From the NCBI GenBank assembly GCA_019310385.1, contig JAFDEK010000022.1, positions 1-43,422 on the forward strand: a stretch of 43,422 bases of DNA, read 5' to 3'. The stretch is from Deltaproteobacteria bacterium (GTDB taxonomy: Bacteria > Myxococcota_A > UBA9160 > UBA4427). The translations under genes and the position numbers were made by a program. The notes beneath the pieces were generated by a model, which saw only the letters and a program-made list of their open reading frames with translations, had not been told where the DNA came from and made no database searches. Positions within the stretch are counted from its first letter, which is position 1. Each line of letters begins with the position of its first letter. Shown here piece by piece: positions 7,964-16,161 of this stretch.

Positions 7964-9301
7964 TCAGGTCGGGGCCTGGCAGCTCTTCTCGCCCGCCTCG
8001 GCCTTGCCGAAAATCACGCCGAAGCTCTTCGGATCGAGCTCCGGGGCCACCAGGCTGCGAAAGGTCTCCTGCCGATACGCTTCGCTCTCGAGCTGCACGA
8101 CCAGCTGCCACAGCAGGACGAGGTAGCCCCGCGCCTCGCCGGCGCGGCTCAGCAGCAGCTCCAGCTCGATGGGGACCGCGGGCCTGAATCGCTCACCCCC
8201 GTCCAGCTCCACCGCGCCGTCTCCTGGCACCAGCTCCCCCAGGCGGCGCATGGCCGCGCGCAGGTAGGGATCGGTGAAGCTGCCGCCGGGCGTCAGGGCC
8301 CGCGAGAGCGCACCGCGGTCCAGCTGCTTACGCAGCGAGGAGTCGAAGACGAGGGCGCAGCCGGTCACGTCGCTCCGCTCGAGGCGTGCGATGGCCGCCT
8401 TGGCCTGTGCGACGGCCTCGCCGCTTCCCGCGGCCGGGACGATGTCCAGCGTAAAAGCGTGCAGGTCGCGCGCGGCGTCGAAGCCCTCGCGCGAGCGAAT
8501 CTGGGAGTGGCCGTCTGCCGCACCGTCGCTGAAGTCGATGTTGACCACCTGGTCCTCTCCGACCTGCACCGCGGAGGCCTCCGCGATGAGCGGGCTCGCC
8601 ACCCCGTCGAGGGCGGCGCCCGCCTCGGCGCTGATCGCCGTCTCGGTCAGGATCACGGTGATCCCGGCCGCCGCCTCTTGCACGCGGAAGGTCAGGGACT
8701 CCTTGGTGAGAAAGGTGAGTGCCGATCGGCCGGCGAAGTAGCGGTGGGAGAGCGCCTCGAGCATGTTGGGAAGGGGATCGAGGTCGATCACCACCTCGGT
8801 GGCCTTGGACGAGACGGGAAGCGAGACGCTCTTCTGGCGGTAGCCCTCGCGGAAAGCGCGGATCCTGAGCGAATCACGCTCCTTGGTGTCGATGCGGGGG
8901 GGCAGGATCACGGTGAGGGGCGCCTGGCCCTGCTCGAAGCGCTTCTGGAAGTTGGAGCGAACGTAGAAGAGGTCGACGAAGCCGCCGCTCGGCGTGGTGT
9001 CGACGTCGACCCGACGCTCCTTGTACCAGTAGTCCGTGCCGCGGAAGAGCGAGCCGATGGGCGCGGCCAGGTTCCGCTTGCCGAAGGACTTCTTGCCCTC
9101 CGGCTGCATGTCGATCACTTCGCGCTCTTCGTCCTCGGCCGCGGCATCGGAATCGCCAGCCGCCGCAGATGACCCGAGGCCCAGGACCGCCAGAACGACT
9201 CCAAGCGCGAGTCCGCGCGCGAGCCGGGCGGAGCCAGAGCGCTCGATCACTCCGCTTCTCCCGCTCCGTGTACCGAGCCGCATGCGCACCCCACCCGCCA
9301 T
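7964..9301 (-). CDS. Exported protein of unknown function
   Basis: 445 residues; I do not recognise the family. The N-terminus has an arginine-rich stretch then a hydrophobic core (LARGLALGVVLAVLGLG) ending in SSAAAG, a signal peptide, so the protein is exported. Next come an acidic segment, a region with FRGTDYWYKERRVDVDTTP and a beta-rich body, then an alpha-helical second half. The phrase DTTPSGGFVDLFYVRSNFQKRF recalls PEGA-like surface proteins, but this is weak. Start is either ATG 9301 or ATG 9283, which removes six residues and has a GGTGGGG stretch upstream. It lies between the anti-sigma gene (117 bp upstream) and radC (22 nt downstream), so an envelope role linked to the sigma factor is possible but only inferred. 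Confidence 0.75.
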   Translation of the reverse strand: MAGGVRMRLGTRSGRSGVIERSGSARLARGLALGVVLAVLGLGSSAAAGDSDAAAEDEEREVIDMQPEGKKSFGKRNLAAPIGSLFRGTDYWYKERRVDVDTTPSGGFVDLFYVRSNFQKRFEQGQAPLTVILPPRIDTKERDSLRIRAFREGYRQKSVSLPVSSKATEVVIDLDPLPNMLEALSHRYFAGRSALTFLTKESLTFRVQEAAAGITVILTETAISAEAGAALDGVASPLIAEASAVQVGEDQVVNIDFSDGAADGHSQIRSREGFDAARDLHAFTLDIVPAAGSGEAVAQAKAAIARLERSDVTGCALVFDSSLRKQLDRGALSRALTPGGSFTDPYLRAAMRRLGELVPGDGAVELDGGERFRPAVPIELELLLSRAGEARGYLVLLWQLVVQLESEAYRQETFRSLVAPELDPKSFGVIFGKAEAGEKSCQAPT

Positions 9302-9418
9302 CTGACTCGCTGCCGGCCTGTGTGGGTAAGCCCCGCGTCCCCGTCGGCCCCTGAACAGGAGCGTAGCAGGATGCTGAAGTACCCCGGATCGAAGCTCACA
9401 GGCCGCGCGGGCCGGGCT

Positions 9419-10495
9419 TCACTCGGAGGCTGAATCGGATTCCGGGAACACGACGTTGGACGGGTTGCTGCGCTCGACCGCCGACGCGAAGGCGGCCGCG
9501 AGGGACTGGCCCGTGGCGTCGTCGCTCTCGCTCAAGGCGACGCTCACCACGTCGACGAGACCCCGTTCCTGGGCGCGCTCGGCGAACTGCGCAAGCCAGA
9601 GCTCCTGCTCGGCCACCGTGAAGGTGCTCATCCAGCGCGCGAACTCATCGGGCTCCCGGAGCAGGAAGTTCAGACGTCCGTCCAGCTCGATCAGGCGGCG
9701 CTGGTCCTTGGGAAGCGATCCCGCGACCGGCCGGGCCTTGTCCAGACGCCCGGGCGTCTTGACGGCCACGATGCCACCCGGATCCTCCAGCGTGCTCGGT
9801 CCGCCGCGGAAGAGCGGCGTCGGCTCGCGACCGCGTCGAGACTCGACGTAGAAGCGACCGGGTGCGCCTTCCGAGCTCGTGGACGGGTCCCCGTCTCCCT
9901 GCGCCGCGGCAGGCGCTGCGGGGGTGGGCGGCTGCGAAGCGGCCGACTGCGAAACCCCGGCAACCCCGGTCGCCGAAGGCGCTCGGGATCGACCCGCGTC
10001 CTCGACAGCCCGAGCCGCCACGAGGCTCGGGGCCTCCAGAGCAGAATTCTGCGAAAGCTCGCGATCGACCTGCCCGCGCACTTGCGGGGAATTCGCCGCC
10101 GCCAGCTCGCGGCTGCGCGGCTGCCCGCCGGCGCCGGGCAGATCGAGCTGCAGATCGCCGGTCACCAGCGCGATCACCAGGGCGGCTGCGAGTGCGGTTG
10201 CGGGGATGGCGACCCGGGGCGCAGCCAGCTCGGAGAGCCAGCTCCCGACGCGATCGAGCCAGCTCGCCTGGCCCTCGCCCTCGCGTATCCGGCGCATGAC
10301 CTTGTCGACGAGATCCGGCGGAGGCTCGGGACTCGGCAGCGCGCGCAGCAGGCCGATGGTGCGTCGCATCTCTGCGAGCTCGCCCCCACAGGCTTCGCAG
10401 CCATCGAGGTGCGCGTCGAAGAGAGCGCGCCTGGCCAGGGACAGATCGCCCTCGAGGTAATCGGCCATGAGCGCCTGAATGTCGGAGTGGTTCAC
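9419..10495 (-). CDS. Anti-sigma factor with zinc-finger (zf-HC2) domain
   Basis: Membrane-bound inhibitor of the ECF sigma factor encoded just upstream. 358 residues: cytoplasmic anti-sigma domain with the zinc motif H29-x3-C33-x2-C36 (AHLDGCEACGGEL), a single membrane segment at about 95-112, a long Pro/Ala/Ser-rich extracytoplasmic linker (to about 240) and a C-terminal helical region (about 265-345) of unknown fold. The GTG start overlaps the sigma stop codon in GTGA and is preceded by GAGAGG, so translation is coupled. The extracytoplasmic half is long for the family and may be the sensor or the target of regulated proteolysis; that is inference. Confidence 0.88.
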   Translation of the reverse strand: MNHSDIQALMADYLEGDLSLARRALFDAHLDGCEACGGELAEMRRTIGLLRALPSPEPPPDLVDKVMRRIREGEGQASWLDRVGSWLSELAAPRVAIPATALAAALVIALVTGDLQLDLPGAGGQPRSRELAAANSPQVRGQVDRELSQNSALEAPSLVAARAVEDAGRSRAPSATGVAGVSQSAASQPPTPAAPAAAQGDGDPSTSSEGAPGRFYVESRRGREPTPLFRGGPSTLEDPGGIVAVKTPGRLDKARPVAGSLPKDQRRLIELDGRLNFLLREPDEFARWMSTFTVAEQELWLAQFAERAQERGLVDVVSVALSESDDATGQSLAAAFASAVERSNPSNVVFPESDSASE

Positions 10496-11274
10496 GTGGC
10501 AGACCTCTCGGCGGGAGCTCCGAGCCGGCCCCTCAGCTCCTCGCGAAGCGCTTGGCGGGCTCGATGGATTCGCGACTTCACAGTTCCCTCGGCAACCCCG
10601 AGGACCTTGGCGATCTCCCCGTAGGGCATGCCTTCGATGTCGTACAGCACCACCGGCATCCTGAGCGCCGGCGACAGGGTCTCGAGCGCCTTCCGCACAT
10701 GGAGGGAGAGCTCAGAACCGGCCGTCGCATCCTCGGGGCCACGAGGCCCCTGGGGAAGATCATCGCCCGCAGCCTGGCGCACGGCAAGCTTGTCCGTGCG
10801 CGCACGGGCGCGGCCAAGGCTGCGCCTGCGGTTCAGAGCCGCATTCGCGGCGACGCGATAGACGAAGGTCGAGAAGCGCGCTTCGCTGCGGAAGCGCTTC
10901 CCATGGCGGTGGAGGCTCAGGAAGGTCTCCTGGGCCACGTCTTCCGCCTCTTCGCGGTTTCCCATCATGCGAAGGAGAAGGCGGAAGACTCGCTTCTCGT
11001 GGCGGCGAATGAGAGTCTCGAAGGCGGCGTCGTCGCCCGCCTTCCAGCGCTGCACCAGCTCATGATCCGGATCATCGATTACCGTGCGACGCCTTCCCAG
11101 CATGCCGGAAAGCTGCATGTTGGCCGGTGCTGCAGGGCCGCGCTCCACAATGTTGTAGGTCATAGACTCCCTCTCCGGGGAGAGAACCCGATCCGATCCT
11201 TGCGGTTCCACCTGCCCTTCGGTGGAAGTCCCCGAGGGGTCGGGCGCTTCCGGCTTGGGAATCTCGGACTCCAT
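10492..11274 (-). CDS. ECF-subfamily RNA polymerase sigma factor
   Basis: RpoE-type sigma factor. Region 2 (about residues 72-140: ELVQRWKAGDDAAFETLIRR, then EEAEDVAQETFLSLHRH) and region 4 (about 185-247: LRMPVVLYDIEGMPYGEIA, AEGTVKSRIHRARQAL) are complete. A start ATG at 11274 overlaps the moaC stop (TGATG) and gives 260 residues with a Pro/Glu-rich N-terminal extension of about 60. An internal ATG at 11163 has a much better Shine-Dalgarno (GGAGAGGGAG) and would give 223 residues; both may be used. The anti-sigma gene overlaps its stop. Such pairs usually autoregulate; no promoter motif pair could be confirmed by eye. Confidence 0.93.
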   Translation of the reverse strand: MESEIPKPEAPDPSGTSTEGQVEPQGSDRVLSPERESMTYNIVERGPAAPANMQLSGMLGRRRTVIDDPDHELVQRWKAGDDAAFETLIRRHEKRVFRLLLRMMGNREEAEDVAQETFLSLHRHGKRFRSEARFSTFVYRVAANAALNRRRSLGRARARTDKLAVRQAAGDDLPQGPRGPEDATAGSELSLHVRKALETLSPALRMPVVLYDIEGMPYGEIAKVLGVAEGTVKSRIHRARQALREELRGRLGAPAERSAT

Positions 11275-11789
11275 CACGACTCGCAATCATCCACCCGCTC
11301 GTTGGGGCGCGTCCAGGGGCCGCTCTTGCCGCCGCTCTTGTGGACGAGCCGCACCGCTTCCAGAGACATCCCCCGGTCGATGGCCTTGCACATGTCGTAA
11401 ACGGTAAGCCCTGCAGCAGATGCGGCAACCAGGGCCTCCATCTCCACGCCGGTGCGCCAGTGGGCCTCGGCACGGGCCTCGATGCGCACCCGCGAGGCCG
11501 CCTGATCCGGCTCCAGATCCACCACCAGGGAATCCAGGGGAAGCGGATGAGCCAGGGGAATCCACTCGTCGGTGCGTTTCGCCGCCTGGATGCCGGCCAG
11601 GCGTGCCGTGGCGAGGACGTCGCCTTTGGGGAGCGAGCCATCCGCGATCTTCGCCAGGGTTTCGGGCGCCATTCGCACCTCGCAGCGGGCGATGCAGACC
11701 CGGTGGGTCACTTCCTTTTCGCCCACATTCACCATGCGCGCCCGCCCGCGCTCGTCGAGATGAGTCAGCTTCCCCGCCATGTCTGTCAC
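11274..11789 (-). CDS. moaC: Cyclic pyranopterin monophosphate synthase MoaC
   Basis: Second step of molybdenum cofactor synthesis: converts the MoaA product 3',8-cyclo-GTP to cyclic pyranopterin monophosphate. 171 residues with the family signatures: KGDVLATARLAGIQAAKRT, WIPLAHPLPLDS, the core TGVEMEALVAASAAGLTVYDMCKAIDR (split by convention) and the C-terminal KSGGKSG substrate loop. GTG at 11789 overlaps the stop of the upstream lipase gene (GTGA) with AGGGAGG just before it; ATG at 11780 is the alternative start. No other moa, moe or mob gene lies in the window, so its place between a lipase and a sigma factor gene looks like operon sharing and not a pathway cluster. Confidence 0.95.
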   Translation of the reverse strand: MTDMAGKLTHLDERGRARMVNVGEKEVTHRVCIARCEVRMAPETLAKIADGSLPKGDVLATARLAGIQAAKRTDEWIPLAHPLPLDSLVVDLEPDQAASRVRIEARAEAHWRTGVEMEALVAASAAGLTVYDMCKAIDRGMSLEAVRLVHKSGGKSGPWTRPNERVDDCES

Positions 11790-12664
11790 GCGCCTCCCTG
11801 ATCACCGGCATCGATCCAGCCCAGGATGTCGGAGAACACCTTCTCGCGCTCGGGCTCGTTGAAGATCTCGTGCCGCAGCTCGGGATAGATGTGTAGCTCG
11901 CTCGCGTCCCGAGCCGCGCCGGGAGGCAGGTCGCTGAAGAAGCTGCGGCTGCCCTGCGGCAGGCAGAGGGCATCCGCCTCGCCGTGCAGCATCAACAGAG
12001 GAAGGGTGAGCTCGCCTCCCGCATGCAGAATGCGCTGCGCCGTCTCCATCATTCCCACCGCAAGCGAAAGCGTGATGTGAGTGTCGACCAGCGGATCCTC
12101 GACATATCGCGTCACCACGCCGGGATCCCGCGACAGGCCCTCCGGGTCGATTCCGGAATCGAGACGCAGGCGCGGCAGCACGCGCATGAGGATGCGGGCG
12201 AGGGTCAGGGTCCAGGCCGAGAGCTGGGACGAGGGGCAAAGGGCCGCCCCCGACGTCACGACCCGGCCGAGCGCGGGATCGCGTTCGCACGCGAGCGCGA
12301 GCAGCACGAGACCCCCCATGCTGTGGCCGATGACCGTGCGATCCAGACCGGGGTGCTCCTCGCTCGTCCGCTGGATGAAAGCCTCGAGGTCGTCCAGGAA
12401 TACGTCGAAGCGCTCGACGTACGCACGCGGCCCCGCCGAGCGGCCGTGACCACGCTGATCGTAGGCGTGTACGGCATGGCCCCGACGAGCGAACCAGGCG
12501 CCCAACTCGTCATAGCGTCCGCTGTGCTCACCGAAGCCGTGCACGAGGATCAGCAGGCGCCGGGGATCCGCGGCCAGCCACGCGCGGCGAAAGAGCAGTG
12601 TGCTGCCGGCTCCCTCGAAGCGCGACTCGCTACGTCGAACTGGATCGTCGGGCCGCAGGCTCAA
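11786..12664 (-). CDS. Alpha/beta hydrolase, monoacylglycerol-lipase type
   Basis: Serine hydrolase of the Hydrolase_4 family that probably cleaves monoacylglycerols or lysophospholipids. Seen: oxyanion region VHGFGEHSGRYDELG, the strand-turn AYDQRGHGRSAGPRAYV, nucleophile elbow GHSMGG, an aspartate in HGEADALC and a C-terminal histidine in PELRHEIFNEPE. The open frame runs further upstream to an ATG at 12760, but that part is low in coding character; TTG at 12664, with GGGGAG five bases upstream, gives 292 residues, the normal family size. No signal peptide is evident, so it is likely cytoplasmic or peripheral. Its end overlaps moaC. Confidence 0.85.
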   Translation of the reverse strand: MSLRPDDPVRRSESRFEGAGSTLLFRRAWLAADPRRLLILVHGFGEHSGRYDELGAWFARRGHAVHAYDQRGHGRSAGPRAYVERFDVFLDDLEAFIQRTSEEHPGLDRTVIGHSMGGLVLLALACERDPALGRVVTSGAALCPSSQLSAWTLTLARILMRVLPRLRLDSGIDPEGLSRDPGVVTRYVEDPLVDTHITLSLAVGMMETAQRILHAGGELTLPLLMLHGEADALCLPQGSRSFFSDLPPGAARDASELHIYPELRHEIFNEPEREKVFSDILGWIDAGDQGGA

Positions 12665-12770
12665 TGACGCTCCCCACCCCGCAATCGGATGGATCTCGCC
12701 GTGCCCTCGCGTCGAGGGGTCACCCCCTGGCGCAGGGGCGCGACGGCATGACCCGCCCATGCGGTGGGAA

Positions 12771-13325
12771 TCACGATGTGCGTTGGCGACGCAGCTCGGC
12801 CCGGGCTTCTCGGACCTTCTCGAGATAGCTCAGACCCCGGATGTCAGAGCCCCAGAAGTAGGCCGAGATCCCACGATCCTCGCCCAGACGCCGGATATTG
12901 TTGTGCAGAATCCAGCAGCCCGCCTCGACATTGCTCTCGATCGTGCTCGCGTTTCCGGCCAGGCCCAGCGGCAATATCATGTGGGGCATGACCTGCATCA
13001 AACCGACAGCACCCTTGGGGCTGCGAGCCCATGGACGGGCGCTGCTCTCGACTACGAGAATCGCGGTCACGAGCTCGGCATCGAGGCCGTACTTGAAGCT
13101 GTAGCGCTCCACCGCGGCGGCGATGCGCTCGATGTCGCGATCCGGGAGCGTGGAGTTGATCCTGCCCACCACGACGGCGACCGCCGCGGCGTCGAAGACG
13201 GAATCGGTGCCAGGGCTCGCCGTCGCAGCCTCGACGGTGGACCCGGTCAGCGGGCCGTCGAATACGAGAAACAACGAGGCCACGATCAAGAACAGGAGCT
13301 GTCTTCGTTCTCGGCTGCCTTGCAC
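12771..13325 (-). CDS. Lytic transglycosylase (SLT domain), exported
   Basis: Murein-cleaving enzyme of the soluble-lytic-transglycosylase fold. 184 residues from GTG at 13325, which has AAGGAG seven bases upstream; the longer open frame has no support. The N-terminus RERRQLLFLIVASLFLVFDG is a signal peptide or anchor. The catalytic domain has the expected glutamate in AILVVESSARP, then SPKGAVGLMQVMP and, later, NVEAGCWILHNNIRRLG and the aromatic YFWG. In classical SLTs the latter part is AYNAGP or similar; here it is replaced by AYFWGSD, so substrate binding may differ. It is first in the minus-strand run leading to the lipase and the sigma factor, consistent with a cell-envelope theme. Confidence 0.88.
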   Translation of the reverse strand: MQGSRERRQLLFLIVASLFLVFDGPLTGSTVEAATASPGTDSVFDAAAVAVVVGRINSTLPDRDIERIAAAVERYSFKYGLDAELVTAILVVESSARPWARSPKGAVGLMQVMPHMILPLGLAGNASTIESNVEAGCWILHNNIRRLGEDRGISAYFWGSDIRGLSYLEKVREARAELRRQRTS

Positions 13326-13821
13326 GAGATCACTCCTTGGGCGGACTTGACGGGCGGGTTGAGGAATCCGTGCACGAAAACCATGCACGCGCTGAGTAAA
13401 TGAAACTGCTCCGATTGTTTGTGCGAACGATCCTATTCCTGACGGCTCTTGTCTCGAACCGGCCACCACCCGGACCCGCCTCCCGGCCCCTTGGGAACCG
13501 AGAAGGGGCTTGGCCCGATCCGACAGAGAGCATAGGGAATGTCCCCGCCGCTTTCATCTCGCAAGCACCCTTTCCCTAGCTCAAAATGGGCGGGGTATCT
13601 GCGTCTCATGAGTAGCTTCGCGCTCAACCGTGCGAGAGCAAAGCGCTTGCGCGTTGCGTCGAATCCGAATGACATTCTCAGAGTGTCAGCGGAAAATTGC
13701 AATCGCGTTCTGTTGTTGCGTTGACCCTGCCTCCGCCACTCTGATACGATGCGGCTCCTGAAGTCCACTGGGACCTGAAAGAGGCTCCGCGAGGAAAACC
13801 CTGTCAGCCCCCAATCCGCGC
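13326..13821. other. 496-bp divergent intergenic region
   Basis: Separates the lytic transglycosylase (minus) from the histidine kinase (plus). It is relatively AT-rich. It contains a plausible promoter toward the kinase (13721-13750) and a short interrupted palindrome GTGCA-N9-TGCAC near 13373. No small gene with a good start and ribosome site was seen. Confidence 0.55.
13721..13750 (+). promoter_or_regulatory. Predicted sigma70 promoter for the histidine kinase
   Basis: TTGACC (13721-13726) and TACGAT (13745-13750) are spaced by 18 bp. Transcription would start near 13757, about 65 nt before the kinase ATG. Confidence 0.5.
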
Positions 13822-15276
13822 ATGAAGAAGACCGTCGCACCGTCTCTCGGTCGCATCGACGGCATTCCCGCCCACGAAATCCTCGAGGGTCTGGAGAGTC
13901 TGCATCAGCTGGTCGTCGTCACAGACGCTCGCGGACGCATCGTCTGGATCAGCGATGCCATGACGCCTCTCTGGGGTAAGCGCGGTCAAGCGATTCCCCG
14001 ACCCGTCCACGCGCTCCTTCGCCGCCTGGCACAGAGCGAGCACGCCGAGAGCAGCCGGATCGTCGAGCTCCGAGAGGGATCCGCCGAGACACCGAACCGC
14101 GTAGAGGTGAGCGCCTTCCAGGTCGAGAGCATGCGCGAGGACGACGGCGGGAGCGAAGCCCTCACCGTGGCCATCCTTCGTCCCATCTCCGTGGAGGAGG
14201 AGAACGAGATCGCCCCGGCCCCGCGCAGCGCCGACGCTGAGCTCTTCGAGTCGATCGTCGACGCTTCGAAGAGCGCGATCGTCGCCATCGATGGGGCAGG
14301 CTTCGTCACCTATGCGAACGCCGCCTTCGAGACGATCACGGGCTTGTGCCCGAAGGAGCTGATCGGCAAGCCCATCGCCCTATTCCTCCCCGGCACCTCT
14401 GGCTTCGGCCGCGTGGTGTCGCAGCTTCACCGCGACGGAATGGTCAGCGATCAGGAGATGCAGATTCATCACGAAGACGGCGCAACCCAGTGGCTTTCCC
14501 TTCGTGTCCGACCGCTCCCGCGATCCGACGCGGGGCGTTTGATCTTCTTCGAGGACGTGACCCAGCAGCGGATGCGGCTGCACGCCCTGGAGGAGCAGAA
14601 CACGGGGCTCGAGTCCTACGTCCACAGCGTCGCTCACGATCTGCGCTCCCCGCTGGTCTCCCTACTCGGGTTCACGCGTCTGCTGCGACAGGACTACCAG
14701 GATCGTCTCGACGACACGGGCCATCACTTCATCGATCGCGTCGAGCAGGCCGGTAATACGATGGAGATGCTGATCCGCGACATTCTCGAGCTATCGCGCA
14801 TCGGAGCCGGGAGCGACCATCGAACCCTGGTGGACCCCCGAACGGTGCTCATACAGCTCCATGCGGAGCTCAAGCCGCGCCTCGAAGAGCGCGGCCTGGC
14901 GCTGGCCTTGCCCGCGGATCCGCCCATGTTGCTGTGCGACCGGACGCGCCTCTACCAGGTCTTCTCCAACCTGATCGGTAATGCGCTGAACCACATGGGC
15001 GACTGCGAGCAGCCAAGGATTCATGTGGAGATCGGCGAGCAACCGGGGCGTCACCTCATCACCGTGGCGGACAACGGGAAGGGCATCGCAAAGGACCACC
15101 ACGAGCGCATCTTCGAGGCCTTCCAGACCCTCGGTGGACGCTCCGGCCGCGGCGAGACGACGGGGATCGGGCTGGCCATCGTGAAGAAGATCGTCCTGAC
15201 CCACGGCGGACAAGTGTGGGTCGAGAGCGAGCCGGGCGAGGGTGCGACCTTCTGTGTGGCCCTGCCCCGCAGCTGA
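13822..15276 (+). CDS. PAS-domain sensor histidine kinase
   Basis: Two-component sensor, cytoplasmic: no membrane segment is visible in 484 residues. Order: an N-terminal PAS-like region (about 20-115, starting LHQLVVVTDARGRIVWISD), a second PAS (about 140-250: SKSAIVAIDGAGFVTYANAAF), then HisKA with the phosphoacceptor H272 in HSVAHDLRSPL, and the ATPase with N box NLIGNALNHM, G1 DNGKGI, F box FEAFQTLGG and G2 GIGLAI. The QRMRLHALEEQNTGLESYV segment joining PAS and HisKA is coiled coil. No response regulator gene is adjacent, so it is an orphan kinase here. The start has no strong ribosome site; ATG at 13822 is the first in frame. Confidence 0.93.
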   Translation: MKKTVAPSLGRIDGIPAHEILEGLESLHQLVVVTDARGRIVWISDAMTPLWGKRGQAIPRPVHALLRRLAQSEHAESSRIVELREGSAETPNRVEVSAFQVESMREDDGGSEALTVAILRPISVEEENEIAPAPRSADAELFESIVDASKSAIVAIDGAGFVTYANAAFETITGLCPKELIGKPIALFLPGTSGFGRVVSQLHRDGMVSDQEMQIHHEDGATQWLSLRVRPLPRSDAGRLIFFEDVTQQRMRLHALEEQNTGLESYVHSVAHDLRSPLVSLLGFTRLLRQDYQDRLDDTGHHFIDRVEQAGNTMEMLIRDILELSRIGAGSDHRTLVDPRTVLIQLHAELKPRLEERGLALALPADPPMLLCDRTRLYQVFSNLIGNALNHMGDCEQPRIHVEIGEQPGRHLITVADNGKGIAKDHHERIFEAFQTLGGRSGRGETTGIGLAIVKKIVLTHGGQVWVESEPGEGATFCVALPRS

Positions 15277-15357
15277 TCCCCTCGCGACACGCTTCGCGCC
15301 CACCGACCACCTTGCCCGTCCCATCCGCATCCCGTAGGCTGCGCGCGGGAGCAGGGC

Positions 15358-16143
15358 ATGTATCCGATCCTCTTCACCATTCCCGGCATCGACTACCCCA
15401 TCAGCAGCTTCGGCGTGATGATGGCACTGGGCTTCCTCACCGCCTACTGGCTCACTGTGCGAGAGCTTCCGAGCAAGGGCATCAACCCCGAGGTGGGCTC
15501 GACCCTGCTCATGTGGATCATGATCGGCGGCGTCCTGGGCTCCAAGCTCTACTTCGCCGTGGACATGCACTTCCGCACGGGTGAGCCCTTCGCCAGCTTT
15601 CTCTTGCGGCGCGACGGCATCACCTGGTACGGCGGCCTCATCGGCGGGACCCTGTCGGGGATGATCTGCTGCTACCTCAACGGCATCAGCATCCGTCGGG
15701 TCATGGAAGCCGCCGCTCCCTCCTGCGCCGTGGGCCAGTCCCTGGGCCGCATCGGCTGCTTCCTGGTGGGCGACGACTACGGAAAGGCCAGCGATCTTCC
15801 ATGGGCCGTCGCCTTCCCCGAAGGCGCGCCGCCCGTCCACCACCCCGTCCACCCGACGCAGCTCTACGAGGTAGTGTGGCTGCTGCCGGTCGCTGCCGTG
15901 CTCCACATGCGCAGGAAGAAGAGCCCTTTTCTCTTCGGTGAGTACCTGATCGCCAACGGTGCCGGCCGCGTGGTGATCGAGACCCTGCGCTTGAATCCGA
16001 AGGTCGCCCTCGGCCTCACGGAGCCACAGTGGATCGGCATCGGGCTCGTCGTGATCGGCGCCAGCAGCTGGCTCTACTTCCGCGCCCAGGACCGGCGCGA
16101 GGACCGATCCCCAACGGATCGGGAGCCGGCCCGCAGCCGCTGA
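15358..16143 (+). CDS. lgt: Prolipoprotein diacylglyceryl transferase family protein (variant Lgt)
   Basis: Inner-membrane enzyme that transfers diacylglycerol from phosphatidylglycerol to the lipobox cysteine of prolipoproteins. 261 residues with several membrane segments and the family landmarks MYPILFTIPGIDYPISSFG, GGVLGSKLYF, VGQSLGRIGCFLVGDDYG, VHPTQLYE and a late ETLRLNP. Two signature positions differ from E. coli Lgt: the HGG motif is YGG (GITWYGGLIGG) and the GRIGN motif reads GRIGC. Such variants occur in related bacteria, so activity is likely but not certain. An Arg/Asp-rich tail ends the protein. It follows the histidine kinase by 81 bp and may be cotranscribed. Confidence 0.85.
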   Translation: MYPILFTIPGIDYPISSFGVMMALGFLTAYWLTVRELPSKGINPEVGSTLLMWIMIGGVLGSKLYFAVDMHFRTGEPFASFLLRRDGITWYGGLIGGTLSGMICCYLNGISIRRVMEAAAPSCAVGQSLGRIGCFLVGDDYGKASDLPWAVAFPEGAPPVHHPVHPTQLYEVVWLLPVAAVLHMRRKKSPFLFGEYLIANGAGRVVIETLRLNPKVALGLTEPQWIGIGLVVIGASSWLYFRAQDRREDRSPTDREPARSR

Positions 16144-16161
16144 TCACCGGGCGGCCCTGGC

